The translations under genes and the position numbers were made by a program. DNA of 10,028 nucleotides from a bacterium (GTDB lineage: Bacteria; Planctomycetota; Planctomycetia; Pirellulales; Pirellulaceae), in contig JAUIHJ010000270.1 of NCBI GenBank assembly GCA_030432015.1, positions 1 to 10,028 on the forward strand. Reading direction: 5' to 3'. The notes beneath the pieces are model-generated. The model was not told where the DNA came from, ran no database searches, and worked only from the letters and a program-made list of their open reading frames with translations. This document shows positions 1-7,080 of the stretch, in pieces; positions within the stretch are counted from its first letter, which is position 1; every line of letters starts with the position of its first letter.

Positions 1-20
1 ACTTGAAAGCACACTCCAAC

Positions 21-743
21 ATGGCCCGCCTTGGTGTCAACATTGATCATGTGGCCACGGTCCGTCAGGCCCGCAATACGTACGAACCCGATCCCGTCTG
101 GGCGGCCACACTGGCCGAATTGGGAGGTGCCGATGGCATTACCGTCCATTTACGAGAAGATCGCCGCCACATTCAGGAGCGTGACGTTCGCGTGTTGCGC
201 GAGACGGTACACGTCAAGTTGAACTTGGAATTAGCCTGCGAACCGGGAGTGCTCGACATCGCTTGCGAGTTACGCCCGGACCAAGCCACACTTGTGCCCG
301 AACGTCGCGAAGAAGTGACGACCGAAGGCGGCTTGGATGTTGTGACCCATCAGGCGCAGGTCAATGACGCCGTCGCGCGACTCCAGGACGCTGGCATCGA
401 AGTCAGTCTGTTTATTGACCCCGTTGCGGCGCAAGTCGAAGCGGCGGTGGCGAGCCGGGCCGAGGCGATTGAATTGCACACCGGCTGCTACGCCTTGGAG
501 GCAGGACGCCAACAGCACGACGAATTGGTTCGCCTGGTCGCTGCCGGCCGACTGGCCAGGGATCGCAGCCTGACCTTGAACGCAGGCCACGGCCTGAATT
601 ATCACAACGTCCAAGCCGTCGCCGCGATTCCCGGCATGGAGGAGCTAAACATCGGCCACAGCATTGTGGCCCGCGCCGTCATGGTGGGAATGGAACGCGC
701 CGTGCAGGAAATGAAAGCCCTGTTGGCGGCACCGAATGCGTGA
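21..743 (+). CDS. pdxJ: Pyridoxine 5'-phosphate synthase PdxJ
   Basis: This enzyme joins 3-amino-2-oxopropyl phosphate with 1-deoxy-D-xylulose 5-phosphate to give pyridoxine 5'-phosphate, the ring-closing step of the DXP-dependent vitamin B6 pathway in the cytoplasm. The 240-residue protein matches the family along its whole length (E. coli PdxJ is 243): GVNIDHVAT near residue 5, TVHLREDRRH at 41-50, NLE at 68-70, LVPERREEVTTEGGLDV from 91, HTGCYA near 153 and NAGHGLNYHN at 187-196. By alignment from memory, the catalytic residues are His43, Glu70 and His190, and all are present. The ATG at 21 is chosen because homologues begin a few residues before GVNIDH. The frame is open to the left edge through a TTG at 3, so an earlier start cannot be excluded. 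No strong ribosome binding site is visible in the 20 bases available. It converges on lpxI with a 104-base gap. Confidence 0.97.
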   Translation: MARLGVNIDHVATVRQARNTYEPDPVWAATLAELGGADGITVHLREDRRHIQERDVRVLRETVHVKLNLELACEPGVLDIACELRPDQATLVPERREEVTTEGGLDVVTHQAQVNDAVARLQDAGIEVSLFIDPVAAQVEAAVASRAEAIELHTGCYALEAGRQQHDELVRLVAAGRLARDRSLTLNAGHGLNYHNVQAVAAIPGMEELNIGHSIVARAVMVGMERAVQEMKALLAAPNA

Positions 744-847
744 ACATGAACAGGCGGCTGATCCACGCTTTGGGTAGGAACTCGATGGGCCGCGCCCCAC
801 TGACGGTTCAGGCGAATCAACCCCGCCCGATGCACGAGCGTCCGCTG

Positions 848-1765
848 TCACGCCGCACCGACGACCGCCGAGTGAGCCTCGTCTTGCAAGGCCACAATCG
901 TCAGCCCATGGCGGTTGGCGAACTCGACCACTTCCGGCTGGTCAACGACGATTGTCTTGTCCGCTTCGATCGCGAGCACGCGGGCCCCTGCGGCAACGAG
1001 TGATTCCAGGGTGCCGATTCCGATCGTGGGGACGTCGAACCGCATATCCTGGCGGGGCTTGGCGACTTTTACTACTGAAAATCCGCCGCTGCTGCAGAGC
1101 TCGCCGGCGCGGCGGATGCACAGGTCGGTCCCTTCGACCGCCTCGACCGCCAACACAGCGCGCCCCTTAACGGCGACAGTCTGGCCGACATCCAGTTTTC
1201 CCATCGCTTTGGCCAGATCCCACCCAAAGCGAACGTCCTTCAGTTCAGTGCTGGACGGCTTTCGTCGACTAAGAACGCCTGTCTTCACAAGTAGCTCCGG
1301 CAGATAATCGGTGGCTGGGGTAAAGTGAATTCCCTCTCGATCGAAGAAGTCCGCCAAGGCGGTGAGCAGGGTATCATCCTTGCGATCCTTGGTCTTACTG
1401 GCAAAGTGAGGGAAGAACGTTCGGATGCCCTTCCAATCGGGGAAATGCTGGATCAGGAAGTCGCTTTGAAACAGGACAATCTTGTGGATTTTTCCGGCCA
1501 TGGTGGCGGTTCGTACGCCGCGTCGCCGGAAAAACCGGCTGGCCGCCCCTAGCTTCCCCATCCCCAGTTCCACGTACTGGTCGCAATACGTGCGCAGCTG
1601 GGGGTCCGCGTGCCCCTTGACTCCAATGCAGACCACACGGATCCCGCGCTGGCGCAGCGCCTGGGCAATGACAATTGGATAGCGCCCCCACCCGGCCATC
1701 AGGCCGAATGCCTCTGCGTCAGGTGGTGGCGAGCAGGTTTGATCCATCATGAGGTCAGGCAGCAT
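848..1765 (-). CDS. lpxI: UDP-2,3-diacylglucosamine pyrophosphatase LpxI (DUF1009 family)
   Basis: LpxI hydrolyses UDP-2,3-diacylglucosamine to lipid X and UMP in lipid A synthesis. It replaces the unrelated LpxH in many bacteria outside the gamma and beta proteobacteria. Family landmarks in this 305-residue frame are GLMAGWGRYP at 21-30, the region TMAGKIHK at 88-95, KDDTLL at 129-134, AVEAVEGTD at 206-214, KVAKPRQDMRFDVPTIG at 233-249 and VLAIEADKTIVVD at 263-275. The last three mark the C-terminal catalytic domain, whose conserved Asp residues are present. The start is uncertain. ATG at 1765 overlaps lpxD by 11 bases, while tandem ATGs at 1750 and 1747 would begin just after the lpxD stop. 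None has a clear ribosome binding site, which fits translational coupling to lpxD. The usual length is about 270-290 residues, so the later starts are slightly favoured. The adjacent lpxD supplies the preceding pathway step. Confidence 0.93.
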   Translation of the reverse strand: MLPDLMMDQTCSPPPDAEAFGLMAGWGRYPIVIAQALRQRGIRVVCIGVKGHADPQLRTYCDQYVELGMGKLGAASRFFRRRGVRTATMAGKIHKIVLFQSDFLIQHFPDWKGIRTFFPHFASKTKDRKDDTLLTALADFFDREGIHFTPATDYLPELLVKTGVLSRRKPSSTELKDVRFGWDLAKAMGKLDVGQTVAVKGRAVLAVEAVEGTDLCIRRAGELCSSGGFSVVKVAKPRQDMRFDVPTIGIGTLESLVAAGARVLAIEADKTIVVDQPEVVEFANRHGLTIVALQDEAHSAVVGAA

Positions 1766-2798
1766 CCCGGGCCAGTTGTTCGCCGAACTCTCGTACCTGC
1801 CGCTGGAGCATCTTGAATTGTCGGCGCATCTCCGGCAGTTTGGCCCAGGCAGCCTGTTTGACCATCTGTTCGCGTTCCGGAGTTGCGGGCGTGCCTAAGT
1901 GCACTTCGCCGTCGGGAATACTTCGCATCACGCCCGACTTGGCACCAATCAATACTCGGTGCCCGATATCCACATGATCTCGTAGGCCGACCTGTCCTCC
2001 CATCACGACATAGTCACCCGTCGTACAGCTCCCGGCAATCCCGACCTGTGAGCAGAGCAGGTTGTGGCGGCCGATCCGGCAATTGTGGCCGATCATCACC
2101 AGGTCGTCGATCTTCGTGCCTTCACCGATCGTCGTCGCGCCGTACGTGCCTCGATCAATGGCGGTGGAGGCGCCGATTTCCACATCGTCCTCGATGACCA
2201 CGTAACCCAACTGCTCGCATTTTTGATGCTTTCCATCCTGTAATTCGTATCCGAAGCCGTAGGCCCCGATCACCGCGCCCGCGTGAATCAGAACTCGATC
2301 CCCCACCACCGTATGTTGATACAGAACAACGTTGGGAAAAATCGTGGTCTCTTTGCCAATCGACGTCCCAGCCATGATCTGAACGCCCGAGTGAATTTCG
2401 GTATTCGCACCAATGCGAACGCCGTCTCCGATCACAGCACCTGGATGGACAATCACATTGGGCCCAAGCACGGCCGAGCGACTTACGTGCGCTGCCGCAC
2501 TCACGCCAACCGCTCGATGCTGACTATGAGGCCGCAGCGCCGCGATGATCTTGGCAAACGACTCGTGCACGTTTTCCACGGTGACCACGGGTATTCCAAC
2601 CGGTGTAAAGTCCGGTGGCACCACGGCCGCCGAAGCGTTGCTGGCCGACAACGCCTCCGCCAGCGAGGGATTATCCGCCAGCGTAATATCACCTTGACCG
2701 GCGTCGCGGATGATGGTGGCGCCGTGAATCGGCACGTTGCCATCACCGCTGATCTGTCCGCCCACCAAACTGGCGAGATCGTTGAGTACGAAGTTCAT
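1755..2798 (-). CDS. lpxD: UDP-3-O-acylglucosamine N-acyltransferase LpxD
   Basis: LpxD transfers a 3-hydroxyacyl chain from acyl carrier protein to the 2-amino group of UDP-3-O-acylglucosamine, the third step of lipid A synthesis. The 347-residue length is close to the 341 of E. coli LpxD. An N-terminal uridine-binding domain covers about residues 1-100. A left-handed beta-helix of hexapeptide repeats follows at about 101-290, for example VIGDGVRIGANTEIHSGV and SIGKETTIFPNVVLY. The signatures GAYGFGY at 178-184, IDRGTYGATTIGEGTKIDDL at 214-233 and MIGHNC at 235-240 are present, with His238 corresponding to the catalytic His239 of E. coli. The C-terminal tail (about 305-345) is a helical segment like that of other LpxD trimers. 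The start is supported by an AAGGA nine bases upstream. lpxI follows directly, and a 305-base gap with a possible promoter lies upstream. No fabZ, lpxA or ompH-like gene is adjacent in this window. Confidence 0.97.
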   Translation of the reverse strand: MNFVLNDLASLVGGQISGDGNVPIHGATIIRDAGQGDITLADNPSLAEALSASNASAAVVPPDFTPVGIPVVTVENVHESFAKIIAALRPHSQHRAVGVSAAAHVSRSAVLGPNVIVHPGAVIGDGVRIGANTEIHSGVQIMAGTSIGKETTIFPNVVLYQHTVVGDRVLIHAGAVIGAYGFGYELQDGKHQKCEQLGYVVIEDDVEIGASTAIDRGTYGATTIGEGTKIDDLVMIGHNCRIGRHNLLCSQVGIAGSCTTGDYVVMGGQVGLRDHVDIGHRVLIGAKSGVMRSIPDGEVHLGTPATPEREQMVKQAAWAKLPEMRRQFKMLQRQVREFGEQLARDAA

Positions 2799-2807
2799 GT
2801 TGCGAAT

Positions 2808-2812
2808 TCCTT
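2808..2812 (-). promoter_or_regulatory. Ribosome binding site of lpxD
   Basis: On the minus strand the sequence AAGGA, inside GGAAAGGAA, lies nine bases before the ATG at 2798. It is the only good Shine-Dalgarno match near this gene and supports that start. Confidence 0.6.
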
Positions 2813-2889
2813 TCCGCAGGTTCCATCCACATTCCGTGGCGATGATTTGGTCGTACTGGCGTGGTGCGTCGCACGCGTCCGGGCGGCGA

Positions 2890-2919
2890 ATGGTAGCGGA
2901 CTCCCCCCGCTCTTCACAA
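2890..2919 (-). promoter_or_regulatory. Possible sigma70-type promoter for lpxD-lpxI
   Basis: On the minus strand, TTGTGA (2919-2914) and TACCAT (2895-2890) each match four of six positions of the -35 and -10 consensus, with an 18-base spacer. Transcription would start near 2883 and leave a leader of roughly 85 bases. The position in the only gap before lpxD is sensible, but matches of this strength occur by chance. Confidence 0.28.
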
Positions 2920-3103
2920 GGCCGAGTTTTTTCGTGCTGCTAGCACGCACCGTTGTATCGCGCCAGACCCCGTGCAACGTCACGCTCGCATTTGAAGGCA
3001 AACATGGCAAATCACAACGAGATCGCAGGGGCTGTCATCTTGCCGCGTTTGTGCTTGCCTGCAGGTAGTTCGGGCGAATCGCGATCAAGTTAACGCTGGC
3101 CAA

Positions 3104-4003
3104 CTATTGCGTTGTAGCGAGCTGTTGTTCGAGTTCAGCGATGGCGGTCTCCCAGGAATTCTCAGCGCGGCGCCCTTGCCACCACTCCCAGGCCAACCCC
3201 GCGTTTCGCTTGGCGGCAACGGTCTCCGCGCCGCTAGGTCGAGGCTGCCAGGCGAAAACCGCCTTCTGCACCGTTTCGGCATTGCAGGCAGCAAGCTCGA
3301 CCGCTTCGGCAGCAGCCAGTGCGGCCGGGACCATGCCCAACGCAATGGCGTCGCAGTGCGTAGGGCTTTGAAGTTGCGGCCCGTGATCCGGCAAGTGATA
3401 GCAGGCCAACTGGGCGAGCATCCAGCCAAGCCTAACAACCTCTGGCAATTCGGCCACGGTGTTGGCAAGAACCGCCTCGATTCGCACCGCATCTTGGGTG
3501 GGATCGATGTCGCCTCCGCCACCCAAGATTGGAATCACGGGGAACGCGGTGGCACGCTCTAACTGCAGGCAATCGCCCGTCAAGCGGCGCAGATTGTGCA
3601 GGAACCCGGGACCGCGGGCTTCCCATTGTTCGCGCAGGGGACGGCCGCGATGCCCCAACTCATTCTGAAGATCAGGCAGCGCGTGGCGAATCGCGCCAGC
3701 GGCGTCCGACAGCAGGCGAACAATACGGCTTTGGCGGGAAGCAAGGGATGCCCCGCCGCAGCGTGCCAGACTCTCGCAAACCGTGGTTTCGATCTCGGTT
3801 TGCTGACAGGCGACGGCGCACAGGGCAGACCAAGTCGCATCGATCGGCAACTTGGCTTGCAACAATTCTTCTTCGATGGCTGCGGCCGGCAACGCCACGG
3901 CGTGGGCGAGCCGCTGATTGGCGGTCGGCCAACCACGGGCGATCGCAGCGGTCACATGCAGCACCGTTGCCAACTCGTTGACACGCCAGTTAAGGGTCGT
4001 CAT
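3104..4003 (-). CDS. Hypothetical protein, 299 residues, unrecognised family
   Basis: I do not recognise this protein. With the ATG at 4003 it is 299 residues, largely alpha-helical in appearance, and has no signal peptide or convincing membrane segment. Two stretches look constrained: RPLREQWEARGPGFLHNLRR at 121-140, and a glycine-rich turn followed by a helix, PILGGGGDIDPTQDAV at 158-173 leading into AVLANTVAELPEVVRLGWML at 177-196. Eight cysteines are scattered with no CxxC pair inside this start. The open frame extends upstream to an ATG at 4150, but residues before 4003 look non-coding. The start at 4003 has no strong ribosome binding site and overlaps a tiny frame carrying CPNCG. It is a long intact frame on the same strand as lpxD, followed by a 305-base gap, so co-transcription with lpxD is possible but not shown. 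My impression, from memory only, is of a planctomycete-restricted family. Confidence 0.78.
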   Translation of the reverse strand: MTTLNWRVNELATVLHVTAAIARGWPTANQRLAHAVALPAAAIEEELLQAKLPIDATWSALCAVACQQTEIETTVCESLARCGGASLASRQSRIVRLLSDAAGAIRHALPDLQNELGHRGRPLREQWEARGPGFLHNLRRLTGDCLQLERATAFPVIPILGGGGDIDPTQDAVRIEAVLANTVAELPEVVRLGWMLAQLACYHLPDHGPQLQSPTHCDAIALGMVPAALAAAEAVELAACNAETVQKAVFAWQPRPSGAETVAAKRNAGLAWEWWQGRRAENSWETAIAELEQQLATTQ

Positions 4004-4055
4004 AGGCTGTTTTTTTACCCACGCCGCAGTTCGGGCACAAAAGGTCACTAACCAT
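3990..4055 (-). CDS. Possible 21-codon frame with a CPNCG motif, overlapping the next gene's start
   Basis: On the minus strand an ATG at 4055 opens a frame reading MVSDLLCPNCGVGKK, then six more residues to TAA at 3992-3990. CPNCG is a typical half zinc-ribbon knuckle. The stop overlaps the ATG at 4003 of the 299-residue gene by 14 bases, an arrangement that permits translational coupling. A run of seven A (minus strand, 4016-4010) lies just before that ATG. Skipping one base there would fuse this frame to the larger gene. The frame is very short, lacks a clear ribosome binding site, and CxxC pairs arise by chance, so this is a weak call. It could be a leader peptide, the true N-terminus after an indel, or nothing. 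Confidence 0.2.
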   Translation of the reverse strand: MVSDLLCPNCGVGKKTAYDDP

Positions 4056-4151
4056 GGGGCGATGCTCGAATTCGATTCCCTAATGTAGGTCGGGCAGGCC
4101 CCAGATACCATGCCGTCAACCGGGACCGTGCCGTCGCGACACACGCCCATG

Positions 4152-4178
4152 TTGGCGTGCCTGCAAATCGAGTATTAT
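4152..4178 (+). promoter_or_regulatory. Weak promoter candidate for speA
   Basis: TATTAT at 4173-4178 matches five of six -10 positions, and TTGGCG at 4152-4157 matches four of six -35 positions. The spacer is only 15 bases, shorter than the usual 17. If used, it would give a leader of nearly 200 bases before speA, containing both inverted repeats. Confidence 0.2.
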
Positions 4179-4238
4179 GGCGACGTCGCTCGGCAGCCCC
4201 GACAGGCAGCTGACCCGTCGAGTGAGACAGGGTAGTAT

Positions 4239-4273
4239 CCCCTCCAGATTTGGGCATTGAATGACCGGAGGGG
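4239..4273 (+). repeat. 7-bp inverted repeat in the speA leader
   Basis: CCCCTCC at 4239-4245 is matched by GGAGGGG at 4267-4273 across a 21-base loop. In RNA it would form a GC-rich stem about 105 bases upstream of the speA start. It is not followed by a T run, so it is not an obvious terminator. A role in controlling speA is inference only. Confidence 0.4.
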
Positions 4274-4334
4274 CGCACACCAATGTTGATGGATGCGTGT
4301 CCACGCGGGCACGGCGTAACCACGAAGACTGCCA

Positions 4335-4347
4335 TGGGAAATTCCCA
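4335..4347. repeat. Palindrome TGGGAAATTCCCA upstream of speA
   Basis: This is a perfect 6-bp inverted repeat around a single central A, ending 31 bases before the speA start. Its size and symmetry resemble a small operator, but no known regulator site was recognised, and it could be chance. Confidence 0.35.
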
Positions 4348-4367
4348 ATACTAACGAATCCGACGCG

Positions 4368-4372
4368 AAGGA
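4368..4372 (+). promoter_or_regulatory. Ribosome binding site that decides the speA start
   Basis: AAGGA lies immediately against the upstream ATG at 4373, too close to serve it, but six bases before the in-frame ATG at 4379. This favours the second ATG and removes two residues from the longer frame. Confidence 0.6.
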
Positions 4373-4378
4373 ATGCCA

Positions 4379-6373
4379 ATGCTCCAAGACGCCATTGATC
4401 GATGGTCGAATGCCGACGCCAGTGAATTGTATGGGGTCCCCAGATGGGGCAAAGGCTACTTTTCCGTGGGCGACAACGGCGATCTGCTGGTTCATCCCAA
4501 TCGCGATCCGAGTCATTCGATCGATATCAAGCAGTTGATCGAGCGACTTCAACTGCGCGGCCTGGATGCACCGATCCTGCTTCGCTTTAACGGAATCCTT
4601 TGCGACCGCGTGCAGGAACTGAACGACGCATTTTCCAAAGCGATGGCGGATCACAACTACCAGGCGGACTACCGCTGTGTCTATCCGATCAAGGTCAATC
4701 CGCAGCGGCAAGTCGTCGAAAAGATCATCGAATATGGACGACAATTCGGCTTCGGTCTGGAAGCGGGAAGTAAGCCAGAATTGCTGGCGGTGGTCGCGCT
4801 GACCAATGGCGATGTGCCGATTATCTGCAACGGGTTCAAGGACGACGAGTTCATCGAGATGGCCATGCTGGCTCAGAAGATCGGCCGCAATGTCATCCCC
4901 GTCGTCGAGAAGCTGACCGAGCTGAAGTTGATCCTGCACCATGCGAAAAATGTCGGCGTGCGTCCTCAGATTGGGATGCGTGTCAAGCTGGCCGCGGCAG
5001 GGGCTGGCCGCTGGCAACAGTCAGGCGGTTACCGATCGAAGTTCGGTTTGACCATCACCGAGGTCCTGGAAGCCGTCGAACTACTTCGCGAGCGCGACAT
5101 GATGGATTGCTTTAAGCTCGTCCACTTTCATTTGGGCAGCCAGATCACCAACATTCGCCATGTGAAAACAGCGTTGATCGAGGCGGCCCGGATCTACGCG
5201 GACCTTGTCAAGCGAAACGTTGGGCTTGAATACCTGGACGTCGGTGGCGGGCTAGGGGTTGACTATGACGGTTCACAGACAAACTTCGAGTCGAGTGCGA
5301 ACTATTCGATGCAGGAGTATGCGAATGATGTCGTGTACCACCTGCAGACCGTTTGCGACGATGCCGGGGTCCCACACCCGAAAATCATCTCCGAAAGCGG
5401 CCGGGCCATCGCTGCCTACCATAGCGTTCTGGTGTTCGGCGTGGTGGGTGGTTCGGCGCCGAATCGGCACGCGAAGGTCCCGCAGTCAATTCCCGATGAC
5501 GCCGAGCGGCCATTGCATACACTCATGGAAACGTACCAAATGGTGACGGCCCGCAACGCCTTGGAATGTTTTCATGATGCGCAGCAGGCCTTTGAAATGT
5601 CCTTAAGCCTGTTTGCCTCGGGATACTTGCCTTTGGACCAACGGAGCCTGGCCGAAAATTTGTTCTTTGCGATCTGCGATCGGATTCGGCAATCGGTGGG
5701 CCGTGACGCGGACGATATCCCCGAGGAATTGCGCGCCTTGGATCGCTTACTGGCGGCCACCTACTTTGGCAATTTCTCGCTCTTTCAATCCATTCCCGAT
5801 AGCTGGGCCATCAAGCAGTTGTTTCCAGTGATGCCCTTACATCGCCTGGAACAACGGCCCACGGTCCATTGCGTGCTGGGCGATGTTACGTGTGACAGCG
5901 ATGGCAAGATCGATCACTTCATCGATCTCCGTGACGTTAAGCGTACACTTCCGCTTCATGAACTGGATGACGCGCCCTACTACCTGGGTGCCTTCCTGGT
6001 CGGGGCCTACCAGGAAATCCTCGGTGATCTGCACAACCTCTTTGGCGATACGAATACCGTTCATGTGGATCTGTTGGACACCGGCGAAATTGTGCTCGAG
6101 TCGATCATCAAAGGTCAGACCGTCAATGAAGTTTTGCAATATGCCCACTACGATGCCCGCGACCTGACGAATCGGCTGCAGGCTGCGGTCGAGACGGCCG
6201 TCCATCGCGGACTACTGAATGAATCGGAAGCAGGCCGGTTCGTCAAGTTTTACGAAGAGGGACTCAACGGCTACACATATCTCGAAAATCCGGCCTGCGA
6301 GTCCAGTGACGCGAACAATGCGTTGGCCGGCAGCAACTCCGAAAGCTTGGAAACCGAAATCTGCCGCGAGTAA
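4379..6373 (+). CDS. speA: Biosynthetic arginine decarboxylase SpeA
   Basis: SpeA is a PLP enzyme that decarboxylates arginine to agmatine, the entry to putrescine and spermidine by the agmatine route. The protein has 664 residues from ATG 4379, against 658 in E. coli. Residue numbers here count from the ATG at 4373. CVYPIKVNP at 102-110 carries the PLP lysine, Lys107. HFHLGSQITNIRH is at 251-263, the glycine loop DVGGGLGVDYDGS at 289-301 and ISESGRAI at 339-346. The second active-site half, VTCDSDGKID, starts at 505 with Cys507. HVDLLDTGE at 564-572 and GLNGYTYLE at 630-638 close the conserved fold. About 28 residues rich in Ser, Asn and Glu follow the conserved C-terminus and are probably disordered. 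It is first in a rightward gene set, nine bases before the next start. No biosynthetic partner such as an agmatinase gene is in the window. Confidence 0.97.
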   Translation: MLQDAIDRWSNADASELYGVPRWGKGYFSVGDNGDLLVHPNRDPSHSIDIKQLIERLQLRGLDAPILLRFNGILCDRVQELNDAFSKAMADHNYQADYRCVYPIKVNPQRQVVEKIIEYGRQFGFGLEAGSKPELLAVVALTNGDVPIICNGFKDDEFIEMAMLAQKIGRNVIPVVEKLTELKLILHHAKNVGVRPQIGMRVKLAAAGAGRWQQSGGYRSKFGLTITEVLEAVELLRERDMMDCFKLVHFHLGSQITNIRHVKTALIEAARIYADLVKRNVGLEYLDVGGGLGVDYDGSQTNFESSANYSMQEYANDVVYHLQTVCDDAGVPHPKIISESGRAIAAYHSVLVFGVVGGSAPNRHAKVPQSIPDDAERPLHTLMETYQMVTARNALECFHDAQQAFEMSLSLFASGYLPLDQRSLAENLFFAICDRIRQSVGRDADDIPEELRALDRLLAATYFGNFSLFQSIPDSWAIKQLFPVMPLHRLEQRPTVHCVLGDVTCDSDGKIDHFIDLRDVKRTLPLHELDDAPYYLGAFLVGAYQEILGDLHNLFGDTNTVHVDLLDTGEIVLESIIKGQTVNEVLQYAHYDARDLTNRLQAAVETAVHRGLLNESEAGRFVKFYEEGLNGYTYLENPACESSDANNALAGSNSESLETEICRE

Positions 6374-6382
6374 GCAAGCGTC

Positions 6383-7048
6383 ATGTTCATCGGCAAACGA
6401 CGAATCAAGTCCACGCGAACTGGCGGCGAGTTTTTCTGTCCCCAGTGCTACCAGCGGCGGCAGTATCGCATGCAAGTCGTCAATGAATACGCCACCTTGG
6501 TGATCTGGCCGCTGTGGCGCGTTGGCCAACCGGAAAAGTCAGCCGTCTGCACGTCGTGTGGCGCCGTGTTCAGCGACGCGGTGGTGGACTACAACCCGGA
6601 CGCCGAGGATCGGCAATTCAATGCGGAAGTCCTGCGGATCAACGTATTGATCGCGATGGTCGAGGGCCGCTTGGAACCGCTGGAGATCACCACAATTCAG
6701 CGACTCTATCACGAACTCGCGGGGAGTGCCCTGTCCCGCGACGCAATTGAGGACGAGGTGCGGCAAGCCTATGAAGATGCCATCGACGCGGCGGAAATGG
6801 TTCGCCGCATTGGGCGGTCGCTCGGGGGCGAAGGAGCTCGAATTGTGGCCCAGCAAGCCTACCAGGTCGCGACCGCCACCGGCCGCATCAGCGCGAAACG
6901 GCAAGCTCAACTTGATCAGTTCCCTGCCGCCCTGGGGATTTCCGCCGCCGGGTTTCAACAGTTGACTGACGCAATCCCCATGCCGAACCGTGTGATCGTG
7001 TCACCTGCCGGCCACACTGCGATGCCTGCTGACGAACATTCCGGATAG
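6383..7048 (+). CDS. Zinc-ribbon and TerB-like domain protein
   Basis: The 221-residue protein begins with a four-cysteine zinc ribbon: CPQC at 19-22 and CTSCG at 56-60, separated by basic and aromatic residues (YQRRQYRMQVV). From about residue 75 to 185 it is helical, with NVLIAMVEGRLEPLEITTIQ near 86-105 and GRISAKRQAQLDQFPAALGIS near 167-187. That pattern of acidic, metal-ligand-like helices resembles the TerB-like (tellurite resistance B) superfamily. The C-terminal 30 residues look unstructured. No signal peptide or certain membrane helix is seen, although ATLVIWPLWRVG at 37-48 is fairly hydrophobic. Its start is nine bases after the speA stop and the end is 32 bases before upp, so it probably shares their transcript. 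No ribosome binding site is strong. The molecular role is unknown; the TerB resemblance does not by itself mean tellurite resistance. Confidence 0.82.
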   Translation: MFIGKRRIKSTRTGGEFFCPQCYQRRQYRMQVVNEYATLVIWPLWRVGQPEKSAVCTSCGAVFSDAVVDYNPDAEDRQFNAEVLRINVLIAMVEGRLEPLEITTIQRLYHELAGSALSRDAIEDEVRQAYEDAIDAAEMVRRIGRSLGGEGARIVAQQAYQVATATGRISAKRQAQLDQFPAALGISAAGFQQLTDAIPMPNRVIVSPAGHTAMPADEHSG

Positions 7049-7067
7049 CGCTGCCAGCCCAACGACC

Positions 7068-7072
7068 AGGAG
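7068..7072 (+). promoter_or_regulatory. Ribosome binding site of upp
   Basis: AGGAG lies eight bases before the ATG at 7081. It is the best ribosome binding site in the rightward gene set and fixes the upp start. Confidence 0.65.
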
Positions 7073-7080
7073 CACGACGT

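Larger units (their letters stand above)
2799..3103. other. Intergenic region upstream of lpxD (305 bases)
   Basis: No recognisable gene lies here. A 71-codon minus-strand open frame spans 3010-2795, but it has no family resemblance and runs across the lpxD ribosome binding site and start, so I do not call it. The region holds the lpxD ribosome binding site, a possible promoter at 2890-2919, and a short perfect hairpin at 2933-2947 (CGTGCT / AGCACG with a 3-base loop). On the minus strand that hairpin is followed by a run of A rather than T, so it is not a standard intrinsic terminator for the upstream 299-residue gene. I see no other structure in it. Confidence 0.6.
4004..4378. other. Divergent intergenic region between the 299-residue gene and speA
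   Basis: This 375-base region separates leftward and rightward transcription and should carry promoters for both sides. It contains the CPNCG mini-frame on the minus strand, a weak promoter candidate at 4152-4178 on the plus strand, a 7-bp inverted repeat at 4239-4273, a near-perfect palindrome at 4335-4347 and the speA ribosome binding site at 4368-4372. Open frames on the minus strand at 4048-4379 show no protein-family resemblance. No tRNA or known riboswitch class was recognised. Confidence 0.6.

Noticed and set aside
786..799. GGGC-CGC-GCCC hairpin between the convergent pdxJ and lpxI genes
   Set aside because: The stem is only four pairs and no T run follows on either strand, so it does not support a terminator.
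2933..2947. Perfect 6-bp hairpin CGTGCT/AGCACG as a terminator of the 299-residue gene
   Set aside because: On the minus strand it is followed by A residues instead of T, and it stands about 155 bases past the stop codon. It is mentioned only as a small structure.
2795..3010. 71-codon minus-strand frame just upstream of lpxD
   Set aside because: It runs through the lpxD ribosome binding site and ends past its start, has no recognisable motif and no ribosome binding site of its own.
2283..3068. 261-codon plus-strand open frame opposite lpxD and its upstream gap
   Set aside because: Most of it is antisense to the unmistakable lpxD, its residues are rich in Arg and His as expected of a shadow frame, and it shows no family resemblance.
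4175..5017. 280-codon minus-strand open frame opposite the start of speA
   Set aside because: It lies largely opposite the most conserved part of speA, including the PLP lysine motif, and reads as a shadow of speA codon use.
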